Source of the DNA: Sneathiella sedimenti | Lineage (GTDB): Bacteria; Pseudomonadota; Alphaproteobacteria; Sneathiellales; Sneathiellaceae | DNA length: 64,000 bases | Assembly (NCBI RefSeq): GCF_017313765.1 | Contig: NZ_JAFLNC010000001.1 | Span: forward strand, 682,001-746,000 | Direction of reading: 5' to 3' | In this document: one piece after another, positions 7,699 to 17,213 of the stretch | How the letters are laid out: each line of letters begins with the position of its first letter | How positions within the stretch are numbered: position 1 is the stretch's first letter | The notes under the pieces: generated by a model | Databases searched by the model: none | What the model saw: the letters and a program-made list of their open reading frames with translations, nothing else | Told to the model about the DNA's origin: nothing | Position numbers and translations under genes: made by a program

Positions 7699-9120
7699 TC
7701 ACTTTTGAATGTTTCCGCCGGGCCTCAGCCCATGTTTTTTCAACAGCCTGGCTACCGTCGGCTGCGACACCCCGATTTCCGCCGCAATATCCACTTGCCG
7801 GCGGTGTTGCTTGCAGGCCCGCTTCAAGAACAGATACTCTATTTCACTTACGGCAGCATCTAATGTCATCCCGTCATATCCAAACTGCCGTGGCGGTACA
7901 GCCTGCAAACGGACTGCTTCTGGTAAATGGAGGGCGGTCAGCACGTCTTCTGTTCCGCTCATAACGAAGGCATGCTCCAGTATATTATCCAGCTCCCGAA
8001 CATTTCCCGGAAATGCATACCGGTTAAGGAGAGCCATCGCCTCAGGGTCCAATTGCTTTCGTACTCCATATCGCTCGGAAAGGGACTGGATAAACTGCCG
8101 GATCAAATTTGGCAGGTCCTGTCGCCGCTCACCTAATGTAGGCAGCCGGACTGGCACTACATTTAGCCTGAACCACAGGTCTTCGCGAAATTCACCGGCC
8201 ACCACCTTTTCCTTCAGGTTCTTATTGGTAGCGGCAATCAGACGAACATTCACTTGTTTGACCCGTGTATCTCCGACAGGGATAAAGCCCTGAGTATCAA
8301 GAAAGGTAAGGAGCTTTACCTGCATCTCCAGTGGGAACGCATCGATCTCATCGAGAAAAAGAGTGCCGTTATGGGCCGCCTGAATCAGGCCGATTTTGCC
8401 TTCTGCGAGCGCGCCAGTGAATGCACCCCCCTTATATCCAAAAAGCTCTGCTTCCATCAGTGACGACGGAATCGCGCCACAATTTAGGGAGAGAAACGCC
8501 TGATCCCGCCGCGAAGATCCTTCGTGGATGACACGGGCAATCATACTTTTCCCCGTACCGGAAGCGCCACTCAACAAAACAGTCGTATCGAAGTCAGCAA
8601 CACGGAAAACAGTATCCATGACCTGCTCCATGGCCTCACTGACCGCTACGATCTCCTTCATTTTAAGGTCCCGGAGTTTCATCGCCAGCAGTTCTGACTG
8701 CATGCGAGAATGCAGTTTCTCCTTTTCCTCAAGTTCAATGCGCAAAAGATTGAGCTCGGTCAGGTCTCGCTCGCTCCCGACAACAAGAGAAACGTCCCCC
8801 TTCTCATCGAACACCGGAACACCATTGACCAAAAGGGTTCGACCGGATTTTACTTTCTGAATAATCGCCACAGGTTTCTTGCTATTCAAGACGCGATGGG
8901 TAACATCAGTGTCGAAGTTCCCCTGGCCTAACAGCTCCTCCACGGTCTTCCCGCAGACTTCCTCCCGCCGGATGTCATTTAGTTCTTCGCACGCCGAATT
9001 GATCCAGAGCAGTTTAGGAGTGGCGTCACATACCCAAACACCATCTGCCATGGCCTCGAAGACAGCTTCCATCTGCGCTTCAAAAAACGGGGTGACAGCG
9101 TGTTTTGCATGGGATGGCAT
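7699..9120 (-). CDS. Sigma-54-dependent transcriptional activator with PAS sensor
   Basis: A 473-residue activator. An N-terminal PAS domain (about 12-122) is joined by a predicted coiled coil (about 122-155) to an AAA+ domain: Walker A GASGTGKS at 185-192, the sigma-54 contact loop GAFTGA at 232-237, Walker B LFLDEID at 254-260 and arginine-finger region FREDLWFRLNV. The C-terminal Fis-type helix-turn-helix lies at about 441-462 (RRQVDIAAEIGVSQPTVARL). The GAFTGA loop shows it should act on RpoN holoenzyme. There is no receiver domain, so it is likely controlled by a small ligand or redox signal through PAS rather than by phosphorylation. It lies directly upstream of the ABC operon, whose promoter is of sigma-54 type. 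Confidence 0.93.
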   Translation of the reverse strand: MPSHAKHAVTPFFEAQMEAVFEAMADGVWVCDATPKLLWINSACEELNDIRREEVCGKTVEELLGQGNFDTDVTHRVLNSKKPVAIIQKVKSGRTLLVNGVPVFDEKGDVSLVVGSERDLTELNLLRIELEEKEKLHSRMQSELLAMKLRDLKMKEIVAVSEAMEQVMDTVFRVADFDTTVLLSGASGTGKSMIARVIHEGSSRRDQAFLSLNCGAIPSSLMEAELFGYKGGAFTGALAEGKIGLIQAAHNGTLFLDEIDAFPLEMQVKLLTFLDTQGFIPVGDTRVKQVNVRLIAATNKNLKEKVVAGEFREDLWFRLNVVPVRLPTLGERRQDLPNLIRQFIQSLSERYGVRKQLDPEAMALLNRYAFPGNVRELDNILEHAFVMSGTEDVLTALHLPEAVRLQAVPPRQFGYDGMTLDAAVSEIEYLFLKRACKQHRRQVDIAAEIGVSQPTVARLLKKHGLRPGGNIQK

Positions 9121-9340
9121 TGGGCTTCTCGTCAGTTATTCAGAAGTGAATACCAACCTGCCTGAGCATTGCGCCAAGTTCAAGTTCTTTCGAGAAGAAC
9201 AGGATTGGCTGCATCAACAACCGCCTACTCTTGCCGAGCAAATGGGTACGTCGTTAAAATTTCTTGAGAGGACCTGCGGCGACCCTGATACAAAGACTCA
9301 GCGTCGGAAGGTAACAAATTGGATCGAAAACTGAAAAGAA

Positions 9341-9416
9341 TGGTGCCGCTGGGGTGACTCGAACACCCGACCTACGCATTACGAATGCGGTGCTCTACCA
9401 ACTGAGCTACAGCGGC
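9341..9416 (-). tRNA. tRNA-Thr (anticodon CGT)
   Basis: On the minus strand, acceptor GCCGCTG pairs with CAGCGGC and a CCA end is encoded. The D arm is GCTC/GAGC, the T arm GGGTG-TTCGAGT-CACCC, and the anticodon loop TTCGTAA gives CGT, reading ACG. The anticodon stem (CCGCA/TGCGT) has an apparent C-T mismatch at its outermost pair (27-43); the other four pairs are standard. Length with CCA is 76. Confidence 0.95.
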
Positions 9417-9498
9417 ACATCGTGAATTTCGGCAACATATAGTCTGTCCCGAAAAGAAGAGCAAGCGTTTCGTGCGGCTATTCTCACATGTCCCGCAA

Positions 9499-10851
9499 TT
9501 AGCTGCCCGTGCTGATCTCGCGGACGATCTCCGCCTCGATCACGTCCGGATTATGGGGCCCGCGATCTGCTGTCCGCCAAGAGAAACTGTCAAAGCTGTC
9601 GCAGGCCGGGCAATGGGCGTGCCATTTTTCTTCCTGCCTGCCGCAGGCGTTGCAAATCCATAGTGGATCCTGCGGCGCGACCGAGCTTTTGACGATCCAT
9701 TCACGCGCAGCAAATGCATCGGCATTGGCTTTTTCCTCCAACTCCGCCAGCATCCGCAAAATACTTGCAGAAGGATTATCTCCTCCCGCCCTCATCAGAT
9801 GCTCGCGCGCCGGGCCCCAGTCGTTGGACGCCAGCGCCGCCTTGGCCAGCATTAGGTGTGTTTCGACATGATCAGGATTATGCGGTGCCACAGTCTCCTT
9901 TGCGCGACGGAACCAGTCGGAGGGCTGTTCACCGGAGACCGTGTTGCGAATTGCTTCCGCCAAATCACGGTGTGGCGCATTTTTCCAGGTCTCCCCGATC
10001 AGCTTATGCAATTTGCGTGTTGATCCCTGTTCGGCCGTCAGTTTCACATCAAGCACGGCGGCGGGGACGAAAGACGGGTCGATCTCATGGGCCTGCTGTG
10101 CAAGGGACAAGGCATCCGACTCGCGTTTTTCTTTTACCGCCGTAAGGGCCTGCTGATAGGTAATCACGGTTCTGGCGCGGCGGACTGCCTCCCCTTTTGC
10201 AGCTTTCCCTCGGGCAAGCCGTGTGAGCGCACTCTCTGCCCCTTCCCAATCGCGGAGTTTCAAGGAGAGCTCATAGAGTTCCTTTGTCACCCAGTCCGTG
10301 CCAGGACGCAACTCATCCGCTCTTTTGGCAAGGCTTCGCGCTTTTTCAACGTCGCCCTCCTTAATCGCCCGATTTATCAGTCCGCGCAGGCCCAGGAACT
10401 CTGTATCCTGACGCGACATCATCCGATCATAATATATGCTCGCCGCACGATTATCGTCATTTAGCTCAGCGGCCTGCGCTGCGAGCAAAAGCGTCATGGG
10501 TTCCCCCGAAAGATGCTTTTCCGCAGCGACTGCCTGACGACGGGCTTCAACCGCATCCCCGGCCGCAATGGCGACCATACCGCTTGAGATCGCCTCGAGC
10601 CCCTTGTTGCGGCGGCGTTCCGAAAAAACAGCGCCTATCCGCCCGGGACCATGCTTCAACCAAACCCAGAAGCGGTAAAAGAGCGCGACCAGCACGGCAA
10701 AAACAAGCACCGCCGCCCCGACGACGACGACTGAAGTCTCGACGACATAACCGCCCCAGGTCAGGCGGACATCTCCCGGATAATCCGAGAGCCAGACCGC
10801 TGCGATCGCTATCAGAACAATCAGGGCGAAGACAAAGATTGTGCGTATCAT
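9499..10851 (-). CDS. hemY: HemY-like membrane TPR protein of the heme operon
   Basis: A 450-residue protein with two N-terminal membrane segments (about 3-22 and 38-60, with the conserved WLSDYPGDVRLTWGGYVVET between them), followed by a tetratricopeptide-rich region. The C-terminal segment has CNACG and CPAC pairs, resembling a zinc ribbon as in alphaproteobacterial HemY. The start at 10851 (MIRTIFVF) is chosen over an upstream frame that would overlap the preceding gene. It follows the HemD-mitofilin gene after ten bases and probably shares its transcript. This is the proteobacterial TPR HemY, not protoporphyrinogen oxidase; its exact role in heme synthesis is not settled. Confidence 0.9.
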   Translation of the reverse strand: MIRTIFVFALIVLIAIAAVWLSDYPGDVRLTWGGYVVETSVVVVGAAVLVFAVLVALFYRFWVWLKHGPGRIGAVFSERRRNKGLEAISSGMVAIAAGDAVEARRQAVAAEKHLSGEPMTLLLAAQAAELNDDNRAASIYYDRMMSRQDTEFLGLRGLINRAIKEGDVEKARSLAKRADELRPGTDWVTKELYELSLKLRDWEGAESALTRLARGKAAKGEAVRRARTVITYQQALTAVKEKRESDALSLAQQAHEIDPSFVPAAVLDVKLTAEQGSTRKLHKLIGETWKNAPHRDLAEAIRNTVSGEQPSDWFRRAKETVAPHNPDHVETHLMLAKAALASNDWGPAREHLMRAGGDNPSASILRMLAELEEKANADAFAAREWIVKSSVAPQDPLWICNACGRQEEKWHAHCPACDSFDSFSWRTADRGPHNPDVIEAEIVREISTGS

Positions 10852-10861
10852 GTCGGCCCCT

Positions 10862-12943
10862 CTAGTTGGACGTTGGCTGGGAAATGGCCGTCGTGGTTGC
10901 CTCCTGCAGCAATCCGGCAATGGATTGTTCGACCGTCAGGCGGGTTTTGGCCTTGTCGAGCCAGGACGCCGCCACCTCTGCCGGGGCGCCCGAAAGCTTT
11001 TCAATTTCCGCAACGGCGTTATCGAGATCGTTCTCAGCAAGGTCCTGCTCCGCCCGAGCGACCACCGCATCCACGTCATTCCCCTCCATATCATCGACCC
11101 GCCGGAACTTGACGGCAGATGCAATACGGTGAAGTGCTTCTCCGTACCAGGTCTCCTCCGACGGAAGCCGTGCCGACTGGCTGATATCTGAAGCAATTAC
11201 AGTGAAATCCTTTTGCAAGCTCGCCAGCGTCGGCGCGCCAACCGGGGCAATCGGCTGCAGCTTTTCGATTAGCCCGTTGAACTTATCATCGGCAACAGCG
11301 GCCACCTGCTTCAGGCCATTTTCAAACGGTTCGTTTCCGCGGGTTTCCCGCTGAAGCTGGCTGATGGCAAGCAGCATCAGGGTGCGCTGGTTTTCCGCCT
11401 CCCCTTCCGATTTGCTTGCGATCTCCGCCTTCAGCGTGCCCTCAAGCGAGGACAGCTGCGCCGCCTGTGATTTAACTGCCTCCCGATCACTCGTGATTGT
11501 CGTTTCAAGGCTGGTAATCTGCCTTTTTATATCCAGCAGCGCTGTCTTGAGGTCGACGATCTCGCTCTGTATTTCCGGACTCGGATCAGCGACAACCGGA
11601 TCAGCATTTTCAAGCTTTCCGAGGTTTTCCTTTTGCTGGTTAAGCTCTTCCAGCGCGGCGGAAAGCTTTTTCTGTTGTTCTGCAAGCTCACTGGATAGCC
11701 CGCTAAGCTCTTCCTTTAATGACCCCGATAGCGCCGTTAGCTTGCCGTCATCTACCCCAGGGCTTGTATTCACCACCGGAGCTGAATTTTCAATCTTGGA
11801 GACCCGCTCTGACAGGGAAGCATAGTCCGATTTCAGATTGTCCCGGATCGCCTCAATCGCGGCCGTCGCATCTGACATATCCGAGCCGGACGACTTTCCA
11901 AACTGACCGGAAATAATTGCCGCCGTTTCAGTCGGCAGATAGGGCTCCAACTTCGGATAAAGAAGGGGCCATGCTGCAAGACCAAGACAAAACACAACGA
12001 TCAACAGCAGAAACACAAGTCCGGCGCGGGATTTCGGCGCCGCAGGTTCTGGTGTTACAGGGGATTCCGTTCGCGCAGTATCCTTATTGTCCGCTTGTGC
12101 GTCCCCGGTCTTTTTCCTATCCGTACCGGCAGAGGGTACAGCAGCTTTGCCTTCATCCTCGGTCTTGCCAGACTTTTTATCGGACATGTTTCGCTCCCTT
12201 GGCATATCGGCAGTATTTTCCTGAGTCCTAGCTTGGCTGACAGCCGCAAGCAAGGCAAGCAGGTTTTCCTGATCGGGCTCCGCCGCAACATGGATACCCG
12301 CAAATGACAGTGGTTCAAGTTTGTCGGCAACGGCCTGACTTAAACAGTAAGCCGTTATCTCTTTCATATACGGCGTGAGACCCGCCGTCGTTACCAGGTC
12401 GACAAAAATCGCCGCTGTACGCGGGGAATAGAAAAGCACAGCCGAAATGACGCCACTTTTTAATTCCCTCACAACCTCTCCGTCCAAAGACGTTACAGGC
12501 AATGCTTCATATAGGACGACGCGCGCGCACTGAAACCCCTTTTCCGAAAGCATCCCGGCTAGATCCCCGGCAACTTCGGAACCGGCAACATGAATAAGCC
12601 GGCCGTTTTCCGGCAGACATTCAGCGATCACCTTGGCGGCAAGTGAGTTGACCTCCCCACCCGCGGCGTGAACATCTTTAAAGCCCTCATGGCGAACCGC
12701 TTCGGCCGTCGCGGCACCAACGGCAAAAACCTTTATATCCCGGGGCTTCAAAGCCCGACCCAATGCCCGTGCGCCATTTGCGCTTGTCACCAGGAGCGCC
12801 TGAGCGCCGGTGATATCCACCTGCTTTCCGCGTAGGTTTTCGATATGCATCATCGGCGCAAGGCGTGTTTCGTGCTCCATTTTCTTCAAAATGCGGGCTA
12901 GACGGCTGCCGTCCGGTTCGGGTCTGGTAATCAGTATTTTCAT
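10862..12943 (-). CDS. hemD: Uroporphyrinogen-III synthase fused to a mitofilin (Mic60)-like protein
   Basis: One uninterrupted 693-residue frame. Residues 1-240 are uroporphyrinogen-III synthase (HemD; start MKILITRPEPDGSRLA, SANGARAL, and YSPRTAAIF), which closes and isomerises hydroxymethylbilane. Residues 253-693 look like alphaproteobacterial Mic60/mitofilin: a Lys/Glu-rich cytoplasmic stretch, one membrane helix (about 308-328), a long coiled coil (about 370-530) and a helical C-terminal mitofilin domain. Most alphaproteobacteria carry these as neighbouring separate genes between hemC and hemY; here no stop codon separates them. At the joint, an AAGGGAGC ribosome-binding site five bases before Met253 (12187) would allow the Mic60 part to be made alone. 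So the product may be a fusion, two proteins, or both. Confidence 0.9.
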   Translation of the reverse strand: MKILITRPEPDGSRLARILKKMEHETRLAPMMHIENLRGKQVDITGAQALLVTSANGARALGRALKPRDIKVFAVGAATAEAVRHEGFKDVHAAGGEVNSLAAKVIAECLPENGRLIHVAGSEVAGDLAGMLSEKGFQCARVVLYEALPVTSLDGEVVRELKSGVISAVLFYSPRTAAIFVDLVTTAGLTPYMKEITAYCLSQAVADKLEPLSFAGIHVAAEPDQENLLALLAAVSQARTQENTADMPRERNMSDKKSGKTEDEGKAAVPSAGTDRKKTGDAQADNKDTARTESPVTPEPAAPKSRAGLVFLLLIVVFCLGLAAWPLLYPKLEPYLPTETAAIISGQFGKSSGSDMSDATAAIEAIRDNLKSDYASLSERVSKIENSAPVVNTSPGVDDGKLTALSGSLKEELSGLSSELAEQQKKLSAALEELNQQKENLGKLENADPVVADPSPEIQSEIVDLKTALLDIKRQITSLETTITSDREAVKSQAAQLSSLEGTLKAEIASKSEGEAENQRTLMLLAISQLQRETRGNEPFENGLKQVAAVADDKFNGLIEKLQPIAPVGAPTLASLQKDFTVIASDISQSARLPSEETWYGEALHRIASAVKFRRVDDMEGNDVDAVVARAEQDLAENDLDNAVAEIEKLSGAPAEVAASWLDKAKTRLTVEQSIAGLLQEATTTAISQPTSN
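12185..12200 (-). promoter_or_regulatory. Internal ribosome-binding site and start codon inside the hemD-mic60 fusion
   Basis: On the minus strand AAGGGAGC, five bases, then ATG (codon 253 of the fused frame), which opens MSDKKSGKTED, a typical start for the cytoplasmic tail of a Mic60 protein. Such a good site at the domain boundary is unlikely to be an accident and suggests separate translation of the second domain. Confidence 0.6.
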
Positions 12944-12954
12944 TACAGTTCAGT

Positions 12955-13896
12955 TTACAACCCAAAAGACAAATTGGCACCCTTTGCCTGATTCTTTAGA
13001 TTATGGCCAATATCCTGGCCAAGTCTAACGGCATCAGCGATATCTCCCCGCCCGCTGGCATCCAGCCGGATAGAGCCATCCTCCGCAAGGAGGCTTGCCT
13101 GTAAATAAAGACTGTTCCCGTCTACAAGTTCCGCATAGCCTGCAATAGGCGTGTGACAGGAACCGTCAAGCACCTCCAGCATGGCGCGTTCACAGTAAAT
13201 TCGGGACCGACTGACCGAATCATTGATCGGCGCGAGCAAAGTGGCCACCTCCTCAGCCGTCTCCCGACGTTCAATCCCGATCGCACCTTGTGCCACGGCA
13301 GGCAACATATCTTCCACATTGAGAAGTTCCGTGATGACGCTCTCGTTGCCAAGCCGCTTGAGACCTGCCAGCGCCAGCATGGTGGCCTCTGCCTGACCTT
13401 CCGCAAGCTTGCGAAGTCGCGTCTGGACGCTGCCGCGGAAAATACCCACCCGAAGGTCGGGGCGCCGGTTAAGAACCTGCGCCTGACGGCGAAGGCTGGA
13501 TGTGCCAACGAGCGCTCCCGCCGGCAACTCGGCGAGGCTCCTACCGGTCGCGGAAATAAAAGCGTCACGCGCATCTTCACGTGGCAGGATGCAATCAATA
13601 ACAAGGCCTGCTGGCAGCCGCGTCTCCATGTCTTTCATGGAATGCACGGCGAAATCTATCTTGTTTGCGAGCAAAGCTTCTTCGATCTCTTTAACGAATA
13701 ATCCTTTGCCCCCGACTTCCCTGAGCGCGCGATCCTGAATCTGATCCCCCGTCGTCTTGATGACTACGATCTCCAGCTGCGCCGGATCAAGGGCGTCCTT
13801 GTGCGCCTCTAAAAGCCGCGTGCGTGTCTCCTCGGCCTGCGCGAGTGCAAGAGGGCTTCCCCGGGTTCCAATCCTGTATTTTTTGACAAAGGTCAT
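12955..13896 (-). CDS. hemC: Hydroxymethylbilane synthase (porphobilinogen deaminase)
   Basis: A 313-residue enzyme that links four porphobilinogens into hydroxymethylbilane, the substrate of the HemD domain encoded 11 bases downstream. It starts RIGTRGSPLALAQA and has SMKD, the RRQAQ segment, and DGSCHTPIAG with the cysteine that binds the dipyrromethane cofactor. I placed the start at 13896 (MTFVKKYRIG), where family similarity begins; ATG 13929 is an alternative. A start at 13983 would overlap divergent tsaD and is unlikely. The 67-base gap to tsaD must hold both promoters. Confidence 0.95.
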   Translation of the reverse strand: MTFVKKYRIGTRGSPLALAQAEETRTRLLEAHKDALDPAQLEIVVIKTTGDQIQDRALREVGGKGLFVKEIEEALLANKIDFAVHSMKDMETRLPAGLVIDCILPREDARDAFISATGRSLAELPAGALVGTSSLRRQAQVLNRRPDLRVGIFRGSVQTRLRKLAEGQAEATMLALAGLKRLGNESVITELLNVEDMLPAVAQGAIGIERRETAEEVATLLAPINDSVSRSRIYCERAMLEVLDGSCHTPIAGYAELVDGNSLYLQASLLAEDGSIRLDASGRGDIADAVRLGQDIGHNLKNQAKGANLSFGL

Positions 13897-13963
13897 GTTG
13901 CGGGATATTCCGTCAGATGTTAGAGCCATATGCAATTTTGCACCGCCTTGTAATAGATAACAA

Positions 13964-15034
13964 ATGCCAAACAAACAAGTCATCGTCCTCGGGCTGGAGA
14001 GCAGCTGCGACGAAACAGCGGCCGCGGTCGTGACAGGGGAGAAGGAAATTCTCTCTAATGTCGTGCTGTCGCAGAACGACGCCCATGCCCCCTTTGGCGG
14101 CGTTGTGCCAGAAATTGCTGCGCGCGCTCATGTAACGGAAATGGACAGGTTGGTCGATCAGGCAATGACGGAGGCCGGGGTGTCCTATTCAGACCTGTCC
14201 GCCGTGGCCGCAACGGCCGGGCCGGGCCTTATTGGCGGCGTTCTTGTCGGGCTGATGACGGCAAAGGCAATCGCCTCGGTCGCTGGCGTGCCGCTGATCG
14301 GTGTCAATCACCTGGAGGGCCATGCGTTGACAGCGCGGCTTACGGACGATGTCGCGTTTCCCTATCTCCTTTTACTGGTTTCCGGCGGGCATTCGCAAGT
14401 GCTGGTGGTCGAAGGCGTGGGACAATACCGTCGCCTCGGCACTACCATTGACGATGCGGTCGGTGAGGCCTTTGATAAAACCGCGAAGATGCTGGGACTT
14501 GGTTTCCCCGGCGGCCCGGCTGTTGAAAAGGCTGCGGCATCTGGAAATCCAGATCGATTCGACTTTCCCCGGCCCATGAAAGGACGTGAAGGATGTAATT
14601 TTTCCTTCTCCGGACTTAAGACGGCGGTTCGACAGGCACGCGAAAAACTGGGGGAAGAGGCGGGCGAAACGGATATCGCCGATCTCGCCGCCAGCTTTCA
14701 GAAGGCTGCTGTGGAAAGCCTGATGGATCGCGTAGCCAAGGCTCTTGACCTCTTCGTTGAGGATCACGGCAATGGCGGGACGCTGGTCGTCGCGGGCGGG
14801 GTTGCCGCCAATCAATATTTGAAAGGCGCGTTGGAACGGCTCGCACATGACAAGGGCATACAGTTGAAAGTACCCCCGCCGAGACTTTGCACCGATAACG
14901 GCGCGATGATTGCCTGGGCGGGTATCGAGCGTTTGAAAGCCGGATTTACGGATGGTCTGGACCTCATGGCCCGCGCCCGATGGCCGCTGGATCCCGATGC
15001 AGAACCCGCACCCTTTGCAGGCTATAAAGCCTAA
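13964..15034 (+). CDS. tsaD: tRNA N6-adenosine threonylcarbamoyltransferase
   Basis: A 356-residue TsaD/Kae1 protein, which transfers the threonylcarbamoyl group to A37 of ANN-decoding tRNAs together with TsaB and TsaE (not encoded here). It shows ESSCDET at 12-18, the metal-binding pair His116/His120 in NHLEGH, SGGHSQ, and the C-terminal ASFQKA and TDNGAMIAW motifs. It is divergent from hemC, a common alphaproteobacterial arrangement, and is followed by rpiA after 22 bases. Confidence 0.97.
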   Translation: MPNKQVIVLGLESSCDETAAAVVTGEKEILSNVVLSQNDAHAPFGGVVPEIAARAHVTEMDRLVDQAMTEAGVSYSDLSAVAATAGPGLIGGVLVGLMTAKAIASVAGVPLIGVNHLEGHALTARLTDDVAFPYLLLLVSGGHSQVLVVEGVGQYRRLGTTIDDAVGEAFDKTAKMLGLGFPGGPAVEKAAASGNPDRFDFPRPMKGREGCNFSFSGLKTAVRQAREKLGEEAGETDIADLAASFQKAAVESLMDRVAKALDLFVEDHGNGGTLVVAGGVAANQYLKGALERLAHDKGIQLKVPPPRLCTDNGAMIAWAGIERLKAGFTDGLDLMARARWPLDPDAEPAPFAGYKA

Positions 15035-15056
15035 AACACAAAACTGGAATTTTAGA

Positions 15057-15752
15057 ATGACTGAAGACGAACAGAAACAGGCCGCCGCAGAAAAAGCCGT
15101 TGAATATATCAAGGATGGCATGGTCGTCGGCCTCGGCACAGGATCCTGCGCGGCAAAGATGGTCGACCTCGTGGGCGCAATGGTTGCAAAGGGTTTGAAG
15201 ATCACTGGCGTACCGACTTCGGAAGCAACAACCGCTCAGGCGCGTAGCCTTGGTATTCCTGTCGTTGGTCTTGACGAGGTAAACGTCATTGATCTCACAA
15301 TTGACGGCACCGATGAAGTGGATCCGCAAGGACGCCTGATCAAGGGTGGCGGCGGTGCGCATCTTAGGGAGAAGATTGTCGCCTCCCTCTCAGACAGGAT
15401 GGTTGTGATCGCCGAAGCCAAAAAGAAAGTCGCACAACTCGGCGCTTTCAAGTTGCCGGTAGAGGTGATCCGCTTTGCCGCGCCCGCATTGCAACCACGG
15501 CTCGAAGCGCTCGGCTCGACCCCAACACTCCGCCTCGCAAAAGACGGCACTCCCTTCACTACGGATGAAGGCAACTACATCTATGATTGCGATTTTGGAA
15601 AAATTGACGAGCCAGAAGATCTGGCCCTGACCCTCAGTACGATGCCGGGCGTAGTCGAGCACGGCCTGTTTATCGGTTTCGCCGATATAGTCCTCATCGG
15701 AACGGATGCAGGCGTTGAGGTCATCGAGATCGCGGGCGAGCCGTCCAGTTGA
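15057..15752 (+). CDS. rpiA: Ribose-5-phosphate isomerase A
   Basis: A 231-residue enzyme interconverting ribose-5-phosphate and ribulose-5-phosphate. It has GLGTGSCA at 25-32 (phosphate site), DGTDEVD, KGGGGAHLREKI and DCDFGKI in the RpiA order. ATG 15057 is the family start; the frame extending upstream to 14952 lies in tsaD. The gene stands between tsaD and gpsA, which are often direct neighbours in related bacteria. rpe, the other pentose-phosphate isomer enzyme, is 8 kb away. Confidence 0.96.
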   Translation: MTEDEQKQAAAEKAVEYIKDGMVVGLGTGSCAAKMVDLVGAMVAKGLKITGVPTSEATTAQARSLGIPVVGLDEVNVIDLTIDGTDEVDPQGRLIKGGGGAHLREKIVASLSDRMVVIAEAKKKVAQLGAFKLPVEVIRFAAPALQPRLEALGSTPTLRLAKDGTPFTTDEGNYIYDCDFGKIDEPEDLALTLSTMPGVVEHGLFIGFADIVLIGTDAGVEVIEIAGEPSS

Positions 15753-15860
15753 CAATGGCAGGCTTCGGCCAAAGACCGCTATTCAGCACTTCTTGTTGCG
15801 TGCGGTTCATGTTAATCAATCCCTATCTTGAATGCTGACATGTCAGGACATGCTGGGTAG

Positions 15861-16862
15861 ATGACTAAGGTAAGTGTTATTGGCGCGGGCGCGTGGGGTA
15901 CGGCGTTGGCGATAGTCGCCAGGAAGGGCGGCAATGATGTGCAGCTCTGGACGCGGCACCCAGACCATGCAGATGCGCTCAATCGGGAAAAAACCAACCG
16001 GAAGTATCTTGAAAATGTCCCGCTTACGCCCGGTATAGTGGCAACTAGCGATCTCGCCCGGACCGGGGATGCGGATATCCTCCTGCTGGTCGTACCGGCC
16101 CAACAGGTCCGTGGAATCCTGACACAGCTCAAGCCGTCGCTGGCGCGCGAGACAGTCCTAGTCATGTGCGCCAAGGGGATTGAGCAGGACAGCGGACGCC
16201 TGATGAGCGAGGTGATACAGGATGTAACCCCCGACAATCCTCTCGCGATCCTGTCCGGGCCCAATTTCGCAAAGGAAATTGCGGTTGGGCTACCCGCTGC
16301 AGCCACCCTTGCGATCAGTGACAGAGAGATCGGCGAAAACCTGGTCAAGGCAATCGGCCTGCCGACTTTTCGACCCTATCTTACCGATGATATTGTTGGC
16401 GCCCAGATCGGCGGGGCAGTGAAGAATGTGCTGGCCATTGCCTGTGGCGTCGTCTCCGGCGGCAAGCTCGGTGAAAATGCCCGCGCCGCCCTGATCACGC
16501 GCGGCATGGCGGAAATATTGCGGCTGGGTGAAAAGCTGGGCGCGCGCGCCGAAACACTGATGGGGCTCTCCGGCCTTGGCGACCTGGTATTGACCTGCAG
16601 CTCCCCCGCCTCCCGAAACTTTTCCCTCGGGGCTGCCCTCGGCCAGGGCGATATCCTTGGCGAGATATTACAACAGCGCACTGCCGTGACCGAAGGTGTT
16701 TACACCGCCTCTGCCATTTGCCGCCTCGCAGAAAAATTCAATATCGAAATGCCGATTTGCTGTGCGGTTGACGAAATTCTTAATGGAGGCGTTGCCGTCT
16801 CCAGCGCAGTTGAAGAATTACTGGCCCGACCGTTCAGGGACGAGCGGCTTGCGGGCTTTTAG
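15861..16862 (+). CDS. gpsA: Glycerol-3-phosphate dehydrogenase [NAD(P)+]
   Basis: A 333-residue enzyme that reduces dihydroxyacetone phosphate to sn-glycerol-3-phosphate for phospholipid synthesis. It has Rossmann motif GAGAWGTA at 8-15, CAKGIE, the LSGPNFA motif, the lysine in GAVKNVLAIACG and the GLSGLGDLVLTC motif. The 5' untranslated stretch has only a weak ribosome-binding site. It is followed closely by the YciI gene (21 bases). Confidence 0.97.
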   Translation: MTKVSVIGAGAWGTALAIVARKGGNDVQLWTRHPDHADALNREKTNRKYLENVPLTPGIVATSDLARTGDADILLLVVPAQQVRGILTQLKPSLARETVLVMCAKGIEQDSGRLMSEVIQDVTPDNPLAILSGPNFAKEIAVGLPAAATLAISDREIGENLVKAIGLPTFRPYLTDDIVGAQIGGAVKNVLAIACGVVSGGKLGENARAALITRGMAEILRLGEKLGARAETLMGLSGLGDLVLTCSSPASRNFSLGAALGQGDILGEILQQRTAVTEGVYTASAICRLAEKFNIEMPICCAVDEILNGGVAVSSAVEELLARPFRDERLAGF

Positions 16863-16883
16863 AAACTATAGAAGGAGAAAATA

Positions 16884-17171
16884 ATGCTGTTCATTGCCCA
16901 TTGCACGGATAAGGCTGACCATTTGCAGGTCCGTCTCGATACCCGGCCAGATCATCTGGAGTTTCTCAAGGCGAAAGGCGACGCCCTAAAAATTGCAGGA
17001 CCTACATTGGACGCGGACGGGGAAACGCCGAATGGCAGCTTGCTGATATTCGAGGATAAAGACCTGGAAGCAGCAAAAGCATGGGCAGCAAGCGACCCTT
17101 ACGCCGCCGCAGGGCTTTTTGAGAATGTGACTGTAAAGCCTTGGAAACACGCAATCGGCGGTGGTCTTTAA
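16884..17171 (+). CDS. YciI family protein
   Basis: A 95-residue protein of the YciI (YCII) family, a small ferredoxin-like alpha/beta fold. It starts MLFIAHCTDKADHLQVRLDTRPDHLEFL and has the GPTLDADGETPNGSLLIFE and DPYAAAGLFENVTVKPW segments typical of the family. It lies 21 bases after gpsA behind a GAAGGAG ribosome-binding site (16870). The gpsA-yciI-EVE order is common in alphaproteobacteria. No specific substrate is known for this type. Confidence 0.9.
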   Translation: MLFIAHCTDKADHLQVRLDTRPDHLEFLKAKGDALKIAGPTLDADGETPNGSLLIFEDKDLEAAKAWAASDPYAAAGLFENVTVKPWKHAIGGGL

Positions 17172-17213
17172 TCACCATAGCGATGATTGCGTTCCACAAT
17201 ATATTATGATGTA

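Noticed and set aside
13897-13983. HemC start at 13983 giving a 342-residue protein
   Set aside because: It would overlap the divergent tsaD start and family similarity begins only at the 13896 ATG.
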